From assembly GCA_964508715.1 (NCBI GenBank), contig CAZDUX010000005.1, forward strand, positions 62,001-126,000: a DNA stretch of 64,000 bases, written 5' to 3'. The notes beneath the pieces are model-generated. The model was given only the letters and a program-made list of their open reading frames with translations. It made no database searches and had not been told where the DNA came from. The stretch is from JAKALX01 sp964508715 (GTDB lineage Bacteria; Chloroflexota; Dehalococcoidia; Tepidiformales; Tepidiformaceae). Both the position numbers and the translations under genes were made by a program. Below, one piece after another: positions 51,595 to 59,679 of the stretch. Every line of letters starts with the position of its first letter. The stretch's first letter is position 1.

Positions 51595-51889
51595 AATGGC
51601 GGCGAAATCGAAATACAACGGGGTCAAGGCTGCTATCGCCGGTGTTGCCGCCGGGGCAGTCGTCGTCGGGGCCGGCTACTTTGCTGCCAACAACAGCACC
51701 CGGCCGACAGGCGCCTCGGCGTATAGCGCTCCCTCTGCCTCCGCGTCTGTGGCCACCACTGGCTCCACGCCCCTCCAGAACTCTGTAGCCGCGCCCCCGG
51801 TGACCTCCAACAGCGCTGCATCCCCGGACCCTACCGTCCGCCCAAGCGTCGCCAAGGCACCCAAGGCCAAGAAATCCCGAGGCTCCTGA
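51587..51889 (+). CDS. Small single-pass membrane protein with Ala/Ser/Pro-rich outer tail
   Basis: 100 residues from the ATG at 51587, which overlaps the preceding stop and has GAAGAGG upstream; 51596 is an alternative. A short basic N-terminus leads into one membrane helix (AAIAGVAAGAVVVGAGYFAA), then a 65-residue tail predicted outside, beginning NNSTRPTGASAYS and ending in a basic KAPKAKKSRGS. The TGAS just beyond the membrane resembles the core of ApbE flavinylation sites. The next gene starts on the last base of its stop. Confidence 0.65.
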   Translation: MTKMAAKSKYNGVKAAIAGVAAGAVVVGAGYFAANNSTRPTGASAYSAPSASASVATTGSTPLQNSVAAPPVTSNSAASPDPTVRPSVAKAPKAKKSRGS

Positions 51890-52545
51890 TGAGTAGTACC
51901 ACCCGGCTTGCACTCCTGTTCTTCGGTGCATCGTTTCTCCTGGCAGTGGGCATGAGCGGCATCGACATGGGGAAGGGTCCCTGGTACGTCAGCCGCGCCT
52001 CCGGGCTTGTCTCCTTCGTGCTGCTTACCGGCTCGGTGCTCTTTGGCCTCCTCATCAGCACGAAGGCCGCCGATGGCTTGTTCTCCCGTCTGCTTGTGCT
52101 CGAGGTCCACCAGTTCACCAGTGTGCTTACCCTCTCTATGCTCGGCCTCCACGCGGGCTCCCTCCTCTTCGATGGCTTTCTCAGGTTCACTCCGGGCGAC
52201 ATCCTCGTGCCGCTCACTTCGCCCTACCGCCCGTTCTGGACCGGCCTGGGTATCATCGCCGCGTGGTCGACGGCCATCGTTACCGGCAGCTTCTGGGCAC
52301 GAAAGCGGCTTGGACAGAAGACCTGGCGACGTCTCCACTACCTCTCGTTCGCAGCCTGGCTGTTGAGCCTCGTTCATGGCTTCACGGCCGGCACCGATAG
52401 CCAGCTCACTCCCGTCTTCTGGATGTACGTCGTTTCCGCGGCCGCTGTCACCGGTCTCCTCACCTACCGCATCGGTGGCGTCATCGCCCCCGCTCCAGCC
52501 CCCTCGCGCGCTCGTCCTCTCCCTTCGACCGCCGAGGCCCGGTAG
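51889..52545 (+). CDS. Ferric-reductase-like haem b membrane protein
   Basis: 218 residues with about six membrane helices. Histidines in helices, LEVHQFTSVLTLSMLGLHAGS and RLHYLSFAAWLLSLVHGF, give the bis-haem ligand pattern of ferric-reductase-like / MsrQ-like proteins. There is no cytoplasmic flavin/NAD domain, so electrons must come from another protein. Its ATG overlaps the TGA of the small membrane protein (TGATG), making three coupled genes. Context with ApbE suggests transmembrane electron transfer. Confidence 0.85.
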   Translation: MSSTTRLALLFFGASFLLAVGMSGIDMGKGPWYVSRASGLVSFVLLTGSVLFGLLISTKAADGLFSRLLVLEVHQFTSVLTLSMLGLHAGSLLFDGFLRFTPGDILVPLTSPYRPFWTGLGIIAAWSTAIVTGSFWARKRLGQKTWRRLHYLSFAAWLLSLVHGFTAGTDSQLTPVFWMYVVSAAAVTGLLTYRIGGVIAPAPAPSRARPLPSTAEAR

Positions 52546-52600
52546 CGCGCTCGCTGGTCAGTTCACTCCCTTCCCTGACTCCAGCGAGCTGTTACCCATC

Positions 52601-52635
52601 GCAGGTCTGGCACGGAACCACCGTGCCAGACCTGC
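52601..52635. promoter_or_regulatory. 15-bp perfect palindrome upstream of the thiolase gene
   Basis: GCAGGTCTGGCACGG, a five-base spacer AACCA, then its exact complement. A TACACT -10 box (52636-52641) begins immediately after. It lies between the ferric-reductase-like gene and the thiolase. No T-run follows, so an operator covering the -35 region is as likely as a terminator. Confidence 0.6.
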
Positions 52636-52678
52636 TACACTCGTTTCGCACCAAACGAGCTAAAAGGAACCCTTCTCC

Positions 52679-53863
52679 ATGCGCGAAGTCGTCATTGTCG
52701 ATGCCATTCGGACGCCCCTGGGCCGCCGCGGGGGCGGTCTCAGCAAGGAGCACCCGATCGACACCTCTTCCCTCCTCCTCAAGGAACTCGTAAAGCGGAA
52801 CAATTTCGATCCTGAGGTCGTCGATGACGTCATCTACGGCTGCGTGAGCGAAGTCGGCGCACAGTCCACCAACCTTGCCCGGAACATCGTCCTTACCGCT
52901 GGCTGGCCTTACACCATTCCCGGCGTCACCCTCGATCGCCAGTGCTCCTCCAGCCAGCAGGCGGTCCACTTTGCCGCAAACCAGATCGGCTCGGGGGCAC
53001 ACGAGATCGTCGTCGCGGGCGGAACCGAGTTCATGTCGCAGATCCCGCTTGGTGCCAATGTCGCCAAGGATCTCGGCTTCCCATTCACCCAGGCCATGCG
53101 CGACCAGTACGACCTCACTTCGCAGGGCCTCTCCGCCGAGCGCATCGCCGACAAGTGGGGCATCACCCGCGAAGACGCCGATGAGTTCGGCGCCGAAAGC
53201 CAGCAGCGAGCCGCCCGCGCCCGCGCTGAAGGCCGTTTCAAGAACGAGATCATCCCCGTTCCCGGCAAGAAAAAGAGCAAGAACCCCGATGGCACCGAGA
53301 ACTGGGAAGACGCCATTCTCGATTCCGACGAAGGCATCCGCCCCGAGACCACGCCGGAGACCCTCGCCGCCCTCAAGCCCAGCTTCCGCGAGAACGGCGT
53401 CCACCATGCCGGCAACTCCAGCCAGATTACCGACGGCTCGTCGGCGGTCCTCCTCACCCACCCTGACAAGGCGAAGGAGATGGGCTGGAAGCCGCGTGCC
53501 CGCATCGTCTCCCAGGCCGTCGTCGGCACGGACCCCGAACTCATGCTCACCGGCCCCATCAGTGCCACCCCGATCGCCCTCAAGCGTGCCGGCCTGACCA
53601 TGCGCGACATCGACCTCTTCGAGATCAACGAAGCGTTCGCCAGCGTCGTCCTCGCCTGGGAGAAGGAACTCAACCCCGATATGAGCAAGGTGAATGTGAA
53701 CGGCGGCGCCATCGCTCTCGGCCACCCCACCGGCTGCACGGGCGCCCGCCTCTTCGCCACCATCATCAACGAACTCGAGCGCACAGGCGGCCGCTACGGC
53801 CTCATCACCATGTGCGTTGGGGGAGGTATCGGCACCGCCACGGTTGTCGAGCGCCTCAGCTAA
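52679..53863 (+). CDS. Acetyl-CoA acetyltransferase (thiolase)
   Basis: 394 residues. Active-site Cys is in LDRQCSSSQQAVHFAA, with EINEAFASVVLAWEK, the GGAIALGHPTGCTGAR His/Cys motif and VGGGIGTATVVERL at the end. It cleaves 3-oxoacyl-CoA or condenses acetyl-CoA. The N-terminus MREVVIVDAIRTPLGRRGGG is family-typical. An AAAGGAA site is nine bases ahead. Preceded by a palindrome and -10 box, followed by a strong hairpin, so a single-gene unit. The insert KKSKNPDGTENWED is a common variation. Confidence 0.95.
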   Translation: MREVVIVDAIRTPLGRRGGGLSKEHPIDTSSLLLKELVKRNNFDPEVVDDVIYGCVSEVGAQSTNLARNIVLTAGWPYTIPGVTLDRQCSSSQQAVHFAANQIGSGAHEIVVAGGTEFMSQIPLGANVAKDLGFPFTQAMRDQYDLTSQGLSAERIADKWGITREDADEFGAESQQRAARARAEGRFKNEIIPVPGKKKSKNPDGTENWEDAILDSDEGIRPETTPETLAALKPSFRENGVHHAGNSSQITDGSSAVLLTHPDKAKEMGWKPRARIVSQAVVGTDPELMLTGPISATPIALKRAGLTMRDIDLFEINEAFASVVLAWEKELNPDMSKVNVNGGAIALGHPTGCTGARLFATIINELERTGGRYGLITMCVGGGIGTATVVERLS

Positions 53864-53885
53864 TTCCAACGTTGGGAAGCACTGC

Positions 53886-53912
53886 ACGAGGGCCGGCGCC
53901 GCCGGCCCTCGT
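53886..53912. terminator. Terminator hairpin after the thiolase
   Basis: A 12-bp perfect stem (ACGAGGGCCGGC with its complement) and three-base loop 22 bases after the stop; TGCGTTTG follows. Confidence 0.7.
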
Positions 53913-54019
53913 TGCGTTTGCACCGCCATCGCGTGGGGATTTAATTCCCCCGCTCAACATAGACCTGGACTCATGCCTGCACAGTGGAGTTGTCGGGTTC
54001 ACTGGAAAATACTGGCTCA

Positions 54020-54048
54020 TTGAAAACCTTGCTCCCCGTGCGTATCAT
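54020..54048 (+). promoter_or_regulatory. Sigma-A-type promoter of vapBC, leaderless
   Basis: TTGAAA (54020-54025), a 17-base spacer and TATCAT (54043-54048). The ATG of vapB at 54055 lies seven bases after the -10, at the predicted transcription start. This is the clearest promoter in the window. Confidence 0.65.
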
Positions 54049-54054
54049 GCTCAT

Positions 54055-54336
54055 ATGACTCCCCGCGCTGCTATCCACATCACGCGCATCGGCAAGCGCA
54101 ACCAGGTGACGATCCCGGCGGCGATGCTCCGCAAACTGGGCCTCGAGTCTGGCGAGTGCGTTGGTGTAGCCGTTGAGGATGACCGCCTGGTCATTGAGCG
54201 AGCCGAAAACCCGGTGAAGCGAGTATCCGGGATGCTGTACCGTGCGGAAGGGCCCCACCTGAGTGACGAGGAATTGCGTGAGGCGATACGCGAGGCTACG
54301 GCGCAGGCAGCGGCTGAGAAGCACGCACGCTCATGA
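54055..54336 (+). CDS. vapB: AbrB/VapB-type antitoxin
   Basis: 93 residues. ITRIGKRNQVTIPAAMLRKLGLESG is a swapped-hairpin AbrB/SpoVT DNA-binding domain (quoted: GKRNQVTIPAAMLRKLGL). The C-terminal half, rich in Glu and Ala, would wrap the toxin. Its stop overlaps the toxin start by four bases. Such antitoxins repress their own promoter. The start is at 54055; longer frames run into the promoter. Confidence 0.88.
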   Translation: MTPRAAIHITRIGKRNQVTIPAAMLRKLGLESGECVGVAVEDDRLVIERAENPVKRVSGMLYRAEGPHLSDEELREAIREATAQAAAEKHARS

Positions 54337-54761
54337 CCCCTTCGGTGGCGTACCTCGATACCAATGTTCTTATTCGGTTTCTCGTTCGAGATAATGCGGC
54401 TCAGTGGGGTGCCGCGGAGGCACTGCTCAACCTGCCCCGGTCTCGACGCCCGCGACTCGTCCTAACTATCGCCACGCTATCCGAGATCGTCTTCGTCCTG
54501 TCCAAGTCCGTCTATCGATACTCGCGGAGCGAGGTAGCCGACGCGGTTGAGGGTCTCCTTTCGCTCCCAATCGAGGTCATGGACGCCGACATCGTTGCAC
54601 ACGCGGTCGGTATCTTTCGGAATCGGCACCCCGAGTGGGATGATGCTCTCCTGGCCGCCTACGCCCTGGCCCGCGCTGATGGTGGAATCTACACCTTCGA
54701 CAAGCAACTCCAGCGCTTGGAAGGGCTCAATCCGTTACCGTTTCCAGAACCAGAGCCATGA
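54333..54761 (+). CDS. vapC: PIN-domain toxin (VapC family)
   Basis: 142 residues. PIN-domain acidic residues are seen in AYLDTNVLIRFL, TLSEIVFVL, WDDALLAAYALA and YTFDKQLQRL, the expected set for a Mg-dependent ribonuclease. It pairs with the AbrB-type antitoxin upstream. A third small gene overlaps its stop by four bases. Confidence 0.9.
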   Translation: MTPSVAYLDTNVLIRFLVRDNAAQWGAAEALLNLPRSRRPRLVLTIATLSEIVFVLSKSVYRYSRSEVADAVEGLLSLPIEVMDADIVAHAVGIFRNRHPEWDDALLAAYALARADGGIYTFDKQLQRLEGLNPLPFPEPEP

Positions 54762-55030
54762 CCGAATACCACATGACCGAACTCCGCTACGCCTCCGTCT
54801 GTGCCTTCCTCCGCATGACCCTCGATTCCCGCCAGCCCGGCGGGGTCGTCAACCTCTGCACGCACATCATCCGCGATGGTATGCCCTGCATCGGCCCCTT
54901 CCTCGATGACCACGAGACTACCTGCGGCCTCTGGGAACTCAGGCCCGGCGCCGTTGCACGTCCTCTTGGCGACCACGCGCCCTCCCTTTCCCGCGTCTAC
55001 GCCGCGCCCGAGCACCGTACCCGCGAGTAA
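54758..55030 (+). CDS. Small protein coupled to vapBC, unknown function
   Basis: 90 residues. Its ATG overlaps the vapC stop (ATGA). VNLCTHIIRDGMPCIGPFLDDHETTCGLWEL holds three Cys and two His (quoted: CTHIIRDGMPCIGPFLDDH), possibly a metal site. It resembles no family I know. Coupling suggests co-expression with the toxin-antitoxin pair, but nothing shows a functional link. A bidirectional hairpin follows. Confidence 0.6.
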   Translation: MTEYHMTELRYASVCAFLRMTLDSRQPGGVVNLCTHIIRDGMPCIGPFLDDHETTCGLWELRPGAVARPLGDHAPSLSRVYAAPEHRTRE

Positions 55031-55060
55031 CCCTTCTGCCTTTGTCGCTGCCAAATGAAA

Positions 55061-55084
55061 GACGGGAGGCAACTGCCTCCCGTC
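55061..55084. terminator. Bidirectional terminator hairpin
   Basis: GACGGGAGGC pairs with GCCTCCCGTC around AACT, between convergent genes; AAA before it and CCCTGT after it. Confidence 0.7.
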
Positions 55085-55106
55085 CCTGTCACCTGGATTC
55101 TGTGCG

Positions 55107-56063
55107 TTAGCTCTGCTTGGGCGCCTGTGGAGGCTGTGGATTCACCAGCCCTGCTCCGAGTGTCCCCGGGAACACCTGCTCCAACGACTCCAGCGTCCAG
55201 CCACCCTCCCGATAGATGGTGCGTTCGCGCTGGGGGATAGTCATCAGGCTGATCTCATTGCCTCCCACCAGGAAGTCGCGGCCGTTCACATCTGCCGCAG
55301 CGTCCGTGCAGAGGTAGACCACCAGTGGCGCGATGAGTTCTGGAGCCATCGATGAAATGCGTGAGATCGCGTCGCCGGTGGCCGGGTTTTCCTCCACGGG
55401 CTGTCCTGCTGCCGCCGCAGCCTGCCGCCGTGCACGCGCAGCCTCCATCTCCGGGCTCAGCGTCAGGCGAGTCGCCGCCCGTGGCCGGATCGCGTTTGCT
55501 GTCACCCCGTAGCGCCCGAGATCGAGTGCGAGTGTTCGCGTCAGGCCGACGATCCCCTCCTTCGCTGCCGAGTAGTTGCCCTGGCCCATGTTCCCCAGGC
55601 CCGACTCGGACGACGTGTTCACGATCCGCCCGCTTCGCTGCTGCCGGAACAGCATCGCCGCGTGTTTTGTGATCGTGAAGTGGCCCTTGAGGTGAACCGC
55701 GATGACCGCGTCCCACTCTTCCTCGGTCATGTTGAAGATCATCTTGTCGCGCAGGATGCCCGCATTGTTGATCAGGATGTCCAGCCGCCCCCAGGTGTCG
55801 AGCGCCTGCTTCACCACCGCTTCGCCGTCGGCCATCGAGGCGACGTTTCCGTAGTTCGACGCAGCATCCCCGCCCATCGCCTTGATTTCGCTGACCACCT
55901 GGTCCGCGGGCGACTGGTCGCCGCCCTCACCGCCCGGCGTCCCACCGAAGTCGTTCACGATGACGCGAACACCTTCCTGTGCGAGCAGCAGCGCCTCCCC
56001 GCGGCCAATACCACGCCCCGCACCCGTGACAATTGCCACCTTGCCTTCGAGCCGTCCGGCCAT
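55107..56063 (-). CDS. SDR-family 3-hydroxyacyl-CoA dehydrogenase-like protein, paralogue
   Basis: 318 residues and clearly paralogous to the SDR at 21463-22440: VTGAGRGIGRGEALLLAQEG, IINNAG-type segment INNAGILRDKMIFN, the Ser in NTSSESG, YSAAK catalytic Tyr/Lys, the same insert (residues about 210-250) and the same tail (GGWTLESLEQVFPGTLG). An AAGGAG site precedes the ATG at 56063. Unlike its paralogue it is not in an operon with MaoC genes. Confidence 0.88.
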   Translation of the reverse strand: MAGRLEGKVAIVTGAGRGIGRGEALLLAQEGVRVIVNDFGGTPGGEGGDQSPADQVVSEIKAMGGDAASNYGNVASMADGEAVVKQALDTWGRLDILINNAGILRDKMIFNMTEEEWDAVIAVHLKGHFTITKHAAMLFRQQRSGRIVNTSSESGLGNMGQGNYSAAKEGIVGLTRTLALDLGRYGVTANAIRPRAATRLTLSPEMEAARARRQAAAAAGQPVEENPATGDAISRISSMAPELIAPLVVYLCTDAAADVNGRDFLVGGNEISLMTIPQRERTIYREGGWTLESLEQVFPGTLGAGLVNPQPPQAPKQS

Positions 56064-56245
56064 GTCCTTCTCCTTGTCTGCTGGGTATTTCTGCCCCGAA
56101 TCCGCTGTGATACGGGCCAATGAGCGAACGAACTCTAGCATCGGCGCGGAGTTCTTCGCTACGCCCCAATAATCCCATCAGGCAGACTACACACGCAGAT
56201 CATGAACCCGGTGCTGGTCGACTCCCACCGGTCATCCGCTCCAAG

Positions 56246-57018
56246 ATGAATATCAATCGAACGACGGACACCAAGAAATCGCGACGCTCCTTGCCTTTAT
56301 TCCTCATCCGGACGACGAGTCCTACACTTTCGGCGGCCTGATCGCGCTCGCCGCACGTGCCGGCTGGGCCTGCTTTGTGCACTGCGCCACGAGTGGCGAA
56401 GGTGGCACCCGCTACGATGCTGGCCGCTCGGGTAAGGATGCGCTCGCCAGCGCCCGCGAAGGTGAACTCGCCGAGTCGTGCCGCATTCTTGGTGCCGACC
56501 CGCCTGTCTTCTGGCGCCTCCCCGACGGGGGACTTCGGAGCCGCGAGCCCGAGACCGCCCGCATTGTCCGTGCCATTGGGGCCTGCAACGCCGATCTCGT
56601 CCTCACCCTTGGCGCCGATGGCGTCTACGGGCACCCCGACCACGTCACGCTCCACAGGTGGGTTACGACAGCATGGCATTCACTGGAGGGTGAGAGGCCG
56701 CCGCTCCTTTTTGCGGCCTTTCCGCGTGGTCTCTTCATCCCCCAATGGGTCAGATGCATTGGCATGATGGGGAATCCGCCATCGCCCGCCAGCGACGAGA
56801 TCGGGGCTCCGGACGCACATTATAAAATCAACATAACTGATGTTGCTGACACAAAATTGCGCGCTATCGCTGCCCACAGGACGCAACTCCCGGGTGGTGA
56901 CCCGGACGCCATCTTCCCGCACGGAATCGTCGCGTCTCTCCTCGATTTCGAGTGGTATGGCGATGCTGCCGGATGCGCTGACCTTCGTGTCCAGCGGCTC
57001 CTCGACAGTCTCGCCTGA
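56246..57018 (+). CDS. LmbE/PIG-L-family deacetylase; N-terminal start unclear
   Basis: The zinc motif HPDDE (His codon 56305-56307) sits in FIPHPDDESYTFGGLIAL, upstream of the first standard start in this frame (GTG 56377). The later HPDH motif is GADGVYGHPDHVTLH. The family removes acetyl groups from GlcNAc-like substrates such as mycothiol, bacillithiol or lipid precursors. No ATG, GTG or TTG is in frame between a stop near 56200 and 56377; an ATG at 56246 would join if one base were added near 56287-56290. So the gene is real but either starts at a non-standard codon or carries a one-base error or mutation. Confidence 0.68.
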
Positions 57019-57083
57019 TCCGATCCGGGAACTTCTCGGCCCTCGCTGGCGTCTGGTACAGCAGGATCCATCGGGAGCGCACC

Positions 57084-57737
57084 ATGCGACGTTTTCTTGT
57101 CGTCCTCATTCCACTCCTCGCATCGGTGGCTGCAGGCCCGGTTCTGCTCGAACCGCACCGTGCCTTTGCCTGCACCATCGACCCCACGTATGACCCGCTT
57201 CGCGGCGCTGATGCCGTCATCTACGGCCACGTTGACCGAATCGCCCACGACTGGGAGCGTGCCGCGGCTCCTTACGACCCGAGTATCCTCACGATCGCCA
57301 TCGGCAAGGTCCTCCAGGGTGACCAGCTTCCTGAATTCATCGAAGTGCATGCCGACGTCCCGCTCCCCAACGCCCCCACGATGTGCCCACAATTCGACCG
57401 CGCGAATCTCATCGCCCGTTCGGGGGTTTTTGTCATCTATCGCGGCGCCGATGGGTCGTGGAGCACGAATCGCATGGTCACATGGTTCTCCGATGAGTCT
57501 CCCCGGTCAGTGCCCGGTGAAGCCCTCTCACGGATGCTCGGCGGTAGTCCCGCCGACGGCTTGCTCGAGTCTGCAGCGCCCCTACCACCCGATACCGGCT
57601 CTGGCACTGAACCCGCCAATCCGTCGGCCCGCGAGATCATCCTCCTCACCGGCGCGGGCTCCATCTTCCTCGGGGTCGTCCTGCTCGCCGCCATAGCGGC
57701 GATGGCTCAGCCCGAAACGCCTACCCGCAGGCGCTGA
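57084..57737 (+). CDS. Secreted protein with C-terminal membrane anchor, unknown function
   Basis: 217 residues. Signal peptide MRRFLVVLIPLLASVAAG, an extracytoplasmic domain of about 140 residues with two Cys (FACTIDP, TMCPQFD) that could form a disulfide, a Pro/Ser/Thr linker, then a C-terminal helix (EIILLTGAGSIFLGVVLLAAIAAM) and basic end RRR. This is the layout of a wall-associated anchored protein. The family is not recognised. Confidence 0.72.
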   Translation: MRRFLVVLIPLLASVAAGPVLLEPHRAFACTIDPTYDPLRGADAVIYGHVDRIAHDWERAAAPYDPSILTIAIGKVLQGDQLPEFIEVHADVPLPNAPTMCPQFDRANLIARSGVFVIYRGADGSWSTNRMVTWFSDESPRSVPGEALSRMLGGSPADGLLESAAPLPPDTGSGTEPANPSAREIILLTGAGSIFLGVVLLAAIAAMAQPETPTRRR

Positions 57738-57764
57738 CAGCCGGACCGCTGGCACAATGCCGGG

Positions 57765-58184
57765 CTACTCTCGCCGCATGATCTCCTTGCCAAGCTCCAG
57801 CACCCGGTCAACCCGGATGACCACACCAACGCCCTTGCGTTCCGGGTCCTTGTCCAGTTCGAGCTGAATCGTCCTGTTCATCACCTCATCGCGGGTTGTG
57901 CCGTTCTCATGCAACTCGGCCACGCCGAAGATCTTCCATGCCATGCGCGATGCGGGGTTGCGGTACAGCACGCACACCTGCGGGTTTTCCCGCAGGTTGC
58001 GGAGCGTCGTCCCGAGCGCCCGCTCCCACCATGCCAGGTGCTCGTTGTCGAACACCATCAGGCTTCCCTTGTAAACGAGATCTGGTATCCCTGCAGCGGA
58101 AGCCGTTGCTACCAGCATCGGATTGCCCTCCGCAAGGGCGTTGTCCATCCGCTCGCGCATCTCCTGCGTGAGTTCAATAGCCAT
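57765..58184 (-). CDS. FMN-binding split-barrel (PNPOx-like) protein
   Basis: 139 residues. LAEGNPMLVATASAAGIPDLVYKGSLMVFD and TLRNLRENPQVCVLYRNPAS are typical of the pyridoxamine-phosphate-oxidase-like split barrel. It may bind FMN or F420. A GGGGGAAGG region precedes the ATG. Single gene, divergent from the LLM-class oxidoreductase. Confidence 0.85.
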   Translation of the reverse strand: MAIELTQEMRERMDNALAEGNPMLVATASAAGIPDLVYKGSLMVFDNEHLAWWERALGTTLRNLRENPQVCVLYRNPASRMAWKIFGVAELHENGTTRDEVMNRTIQLELDKDPERKGVGVVIRVDRVLELGKEIMRRE

Positions 58185-58317
58185 GTGTCGCTACCTTCCC
58201 CCGGAAACGGCTGGTACTCCAGCCACGAAATGTAAGTGGTAGTCTACGGCCGACCGGCCTTTCACGCCCTCGCCACCTCATGGGACCACCAGTACACTCA
58301 CGCTCCGGAGGGACGAC

Positions 58318-58365
58318 ATGAGCATGCACCATAGCCCTGTGCTTTCCGAGGTGGCCCGTGCCTAA
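58318..58365 (+). promoter_or_regulatory. 15-codon upstream ORF overlapping the LLM gene start
   Basis: ATG 58318 with a strong CCGGAGGG site encodes MSMHHSPVLSEVARA and ends at TAA 58363-58365, five bases past the GTG start of the main gene at 58358. A TACACT box is at 58294-58299. It could be a leader peptide that couples translation. Confidence 0.4.
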
Positions 58366-59371
58366 GCAGAAGCGCTGGGCCCTCTCGGTTCCTTTCGAGG
58401 GCTTATCACTCGCCGAACACCCGGAGATCGCACGTGAGGCCGAGCGTCTCGGGTATACCGACTCCTGGTCGTTCGAAATCGATGGCACAGACTGCTTCAC
58501 ACCGCTCGCGGTCGTCGCCCAGGCCACGCAGATGCGTGTGGGCACCGCCATCGCCAACGTCTACACTCGCGGGCCTGCCACCCTTGCCCAATCGGCGGCC
58601 TCCATTGCCGAACTCGCCCCCGGCCGCTTTGAGCTTGGCATCGGTTCGGGCTCTCAACCCATCGTCGAACAATGGAACGACGGCACATTCGACAGGCCCG
58701 CCACCCGTGTCCGAGAGATGGCGCTGTTCCTCCGCAGCGCACTCGCTGGCGAACGCGTGGCCTTCGACGGTACAACATTCCAGGTCGATGGCTTCCGCCT
58801 CAGCCGCCCACCCGAGCAACCCATCCCGATCCATATCGCAGCCCTGCGCGGGGGCATGCTCCGCGTCGCGGGCGAAGTCGGTGATGGTGCCATCATCAAC
58901 TGGCTTTCTGCCGAAGACGTCCGCAAGTCCGTTGCTGTCGTCCGCGACGCCGCAACGAAGGCCGGCCGCGACCCAGACTCCATCGAGATCACGGCGCGCC
59001 TCATGGTCAACATCGATGCCGACGGCCCCGAGGCTGACCTCATGAGACGGCGTTTCATCAACTCCTATCTCCATGTACCTGTCTACAAGGCCTTCCACCA
59101 GTGGCTGGGCCGGACGGAAGCACTTACCCCGATGTGGGAGGCATGGGAGGCGGGCGACCGGAAGGGAGCCACCGCACTCATCCCGCCCCAGGTCATTAGT
59201 GACCTCATCGTCTCCGGCACCGCCGAGGAACGAAACGCCCACGTCCGCCGCTACATGGACGCCGGTGTCGATACGGTTTTCTGCTCACTCTTCAGCTTCG
59301 AGCCCGACCGCGAGAAACGGCGTGCCCTGATCCTTCAGGCCATGCGTGACATGTCGCCGGCGGCCCAGTAG
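58358..59371 (+). CDS. LLM-class flavin-dependent oxidoreductase
   Basis: 337 residues. A luciferase-like TIM barrel using FMN or F420: WALSVPFEGLSLAEHPEIA, YTDSWSFEIDGTDCFTPLAV, VGTAIANVYTRGPATLAQ, LGIGSGSQPIVEQWN and PIHIAALRGGMLRVAGEVGDG are all family landmarks. The GTG at 58358 follows GAGG at 58348; the ATG of a 15-codon upstream ORF overlaps. Substrate unknown; relatives act in F420-dependent or alkane/sulfonate monooxygenase-type reactions. Confidence 0.91.
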   Translation: MPKQKRWALSVPFEGLSLAEHPEIAREAERLGYTDSWSFEIDGTDCFTPLAVVAQATQMRVGTAIANVYTRGPATLAQSAASIAELAPGRFELGIGSGSQPIVEQWNDGTFDRPATRVREMALFLRSALAGERVAFDGTTFQVDGFRLSRPPEQPIPIHIAALRGGMLRVAGEVGDGAIINWLSAEDVRKSVAVVRDAATKAGRDPDSIEITARLMVNIDADGPEADLMRRRFINSYLHVPVYKAFHQWLGRTEALTPMWEAWEAGDRKGATALIPPQVISDLIVSGTAEERNAHVRRYMDAGVDTVFCSLFSFEPDREKRRALILQAMRDMSPAAQ

Positions 59372-59626
59372 TCCTCGTGGAGCGTGACCGGCCCCTCCAC
59401 CCATCCACCGGTGCAATGCCAGTTACGCCATCCATCGGACTGTGCCACAATACGGCCCGGTGGATGGGGCGAAGTTGGCTCTGGTGATGATCGTTGGAGA
59501 GATCCTCCCGGCGTTCGTTTTCCAGCGCCTGAACCAGTTCACGTGAGGAGCGCGCGCCATCGAATACCCGCAGGCAAAAGTTACACACCGTTTACGTGGC
59601 CTTCCAAGGAACGGCGCAGATGTTCG

Positions 59627-59656
59627 TTGACCCTACTTCCGCGCGGTTCCTACACT
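59627..59656 (+). promoter_or_regulatory. Sigma-A-type promoter of the surface-protein gene
   Basis: TTGACC (59627-59632), 18-base spacer, TACACT (59651-59656). The predicted start is near 59663, giving a leader of about 17 bases with a GAGGAG ribosome site. Confidence 0.6.
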
Positions 59657-59679
59657 GCCTTCCGATGAGGAGAGTATTC

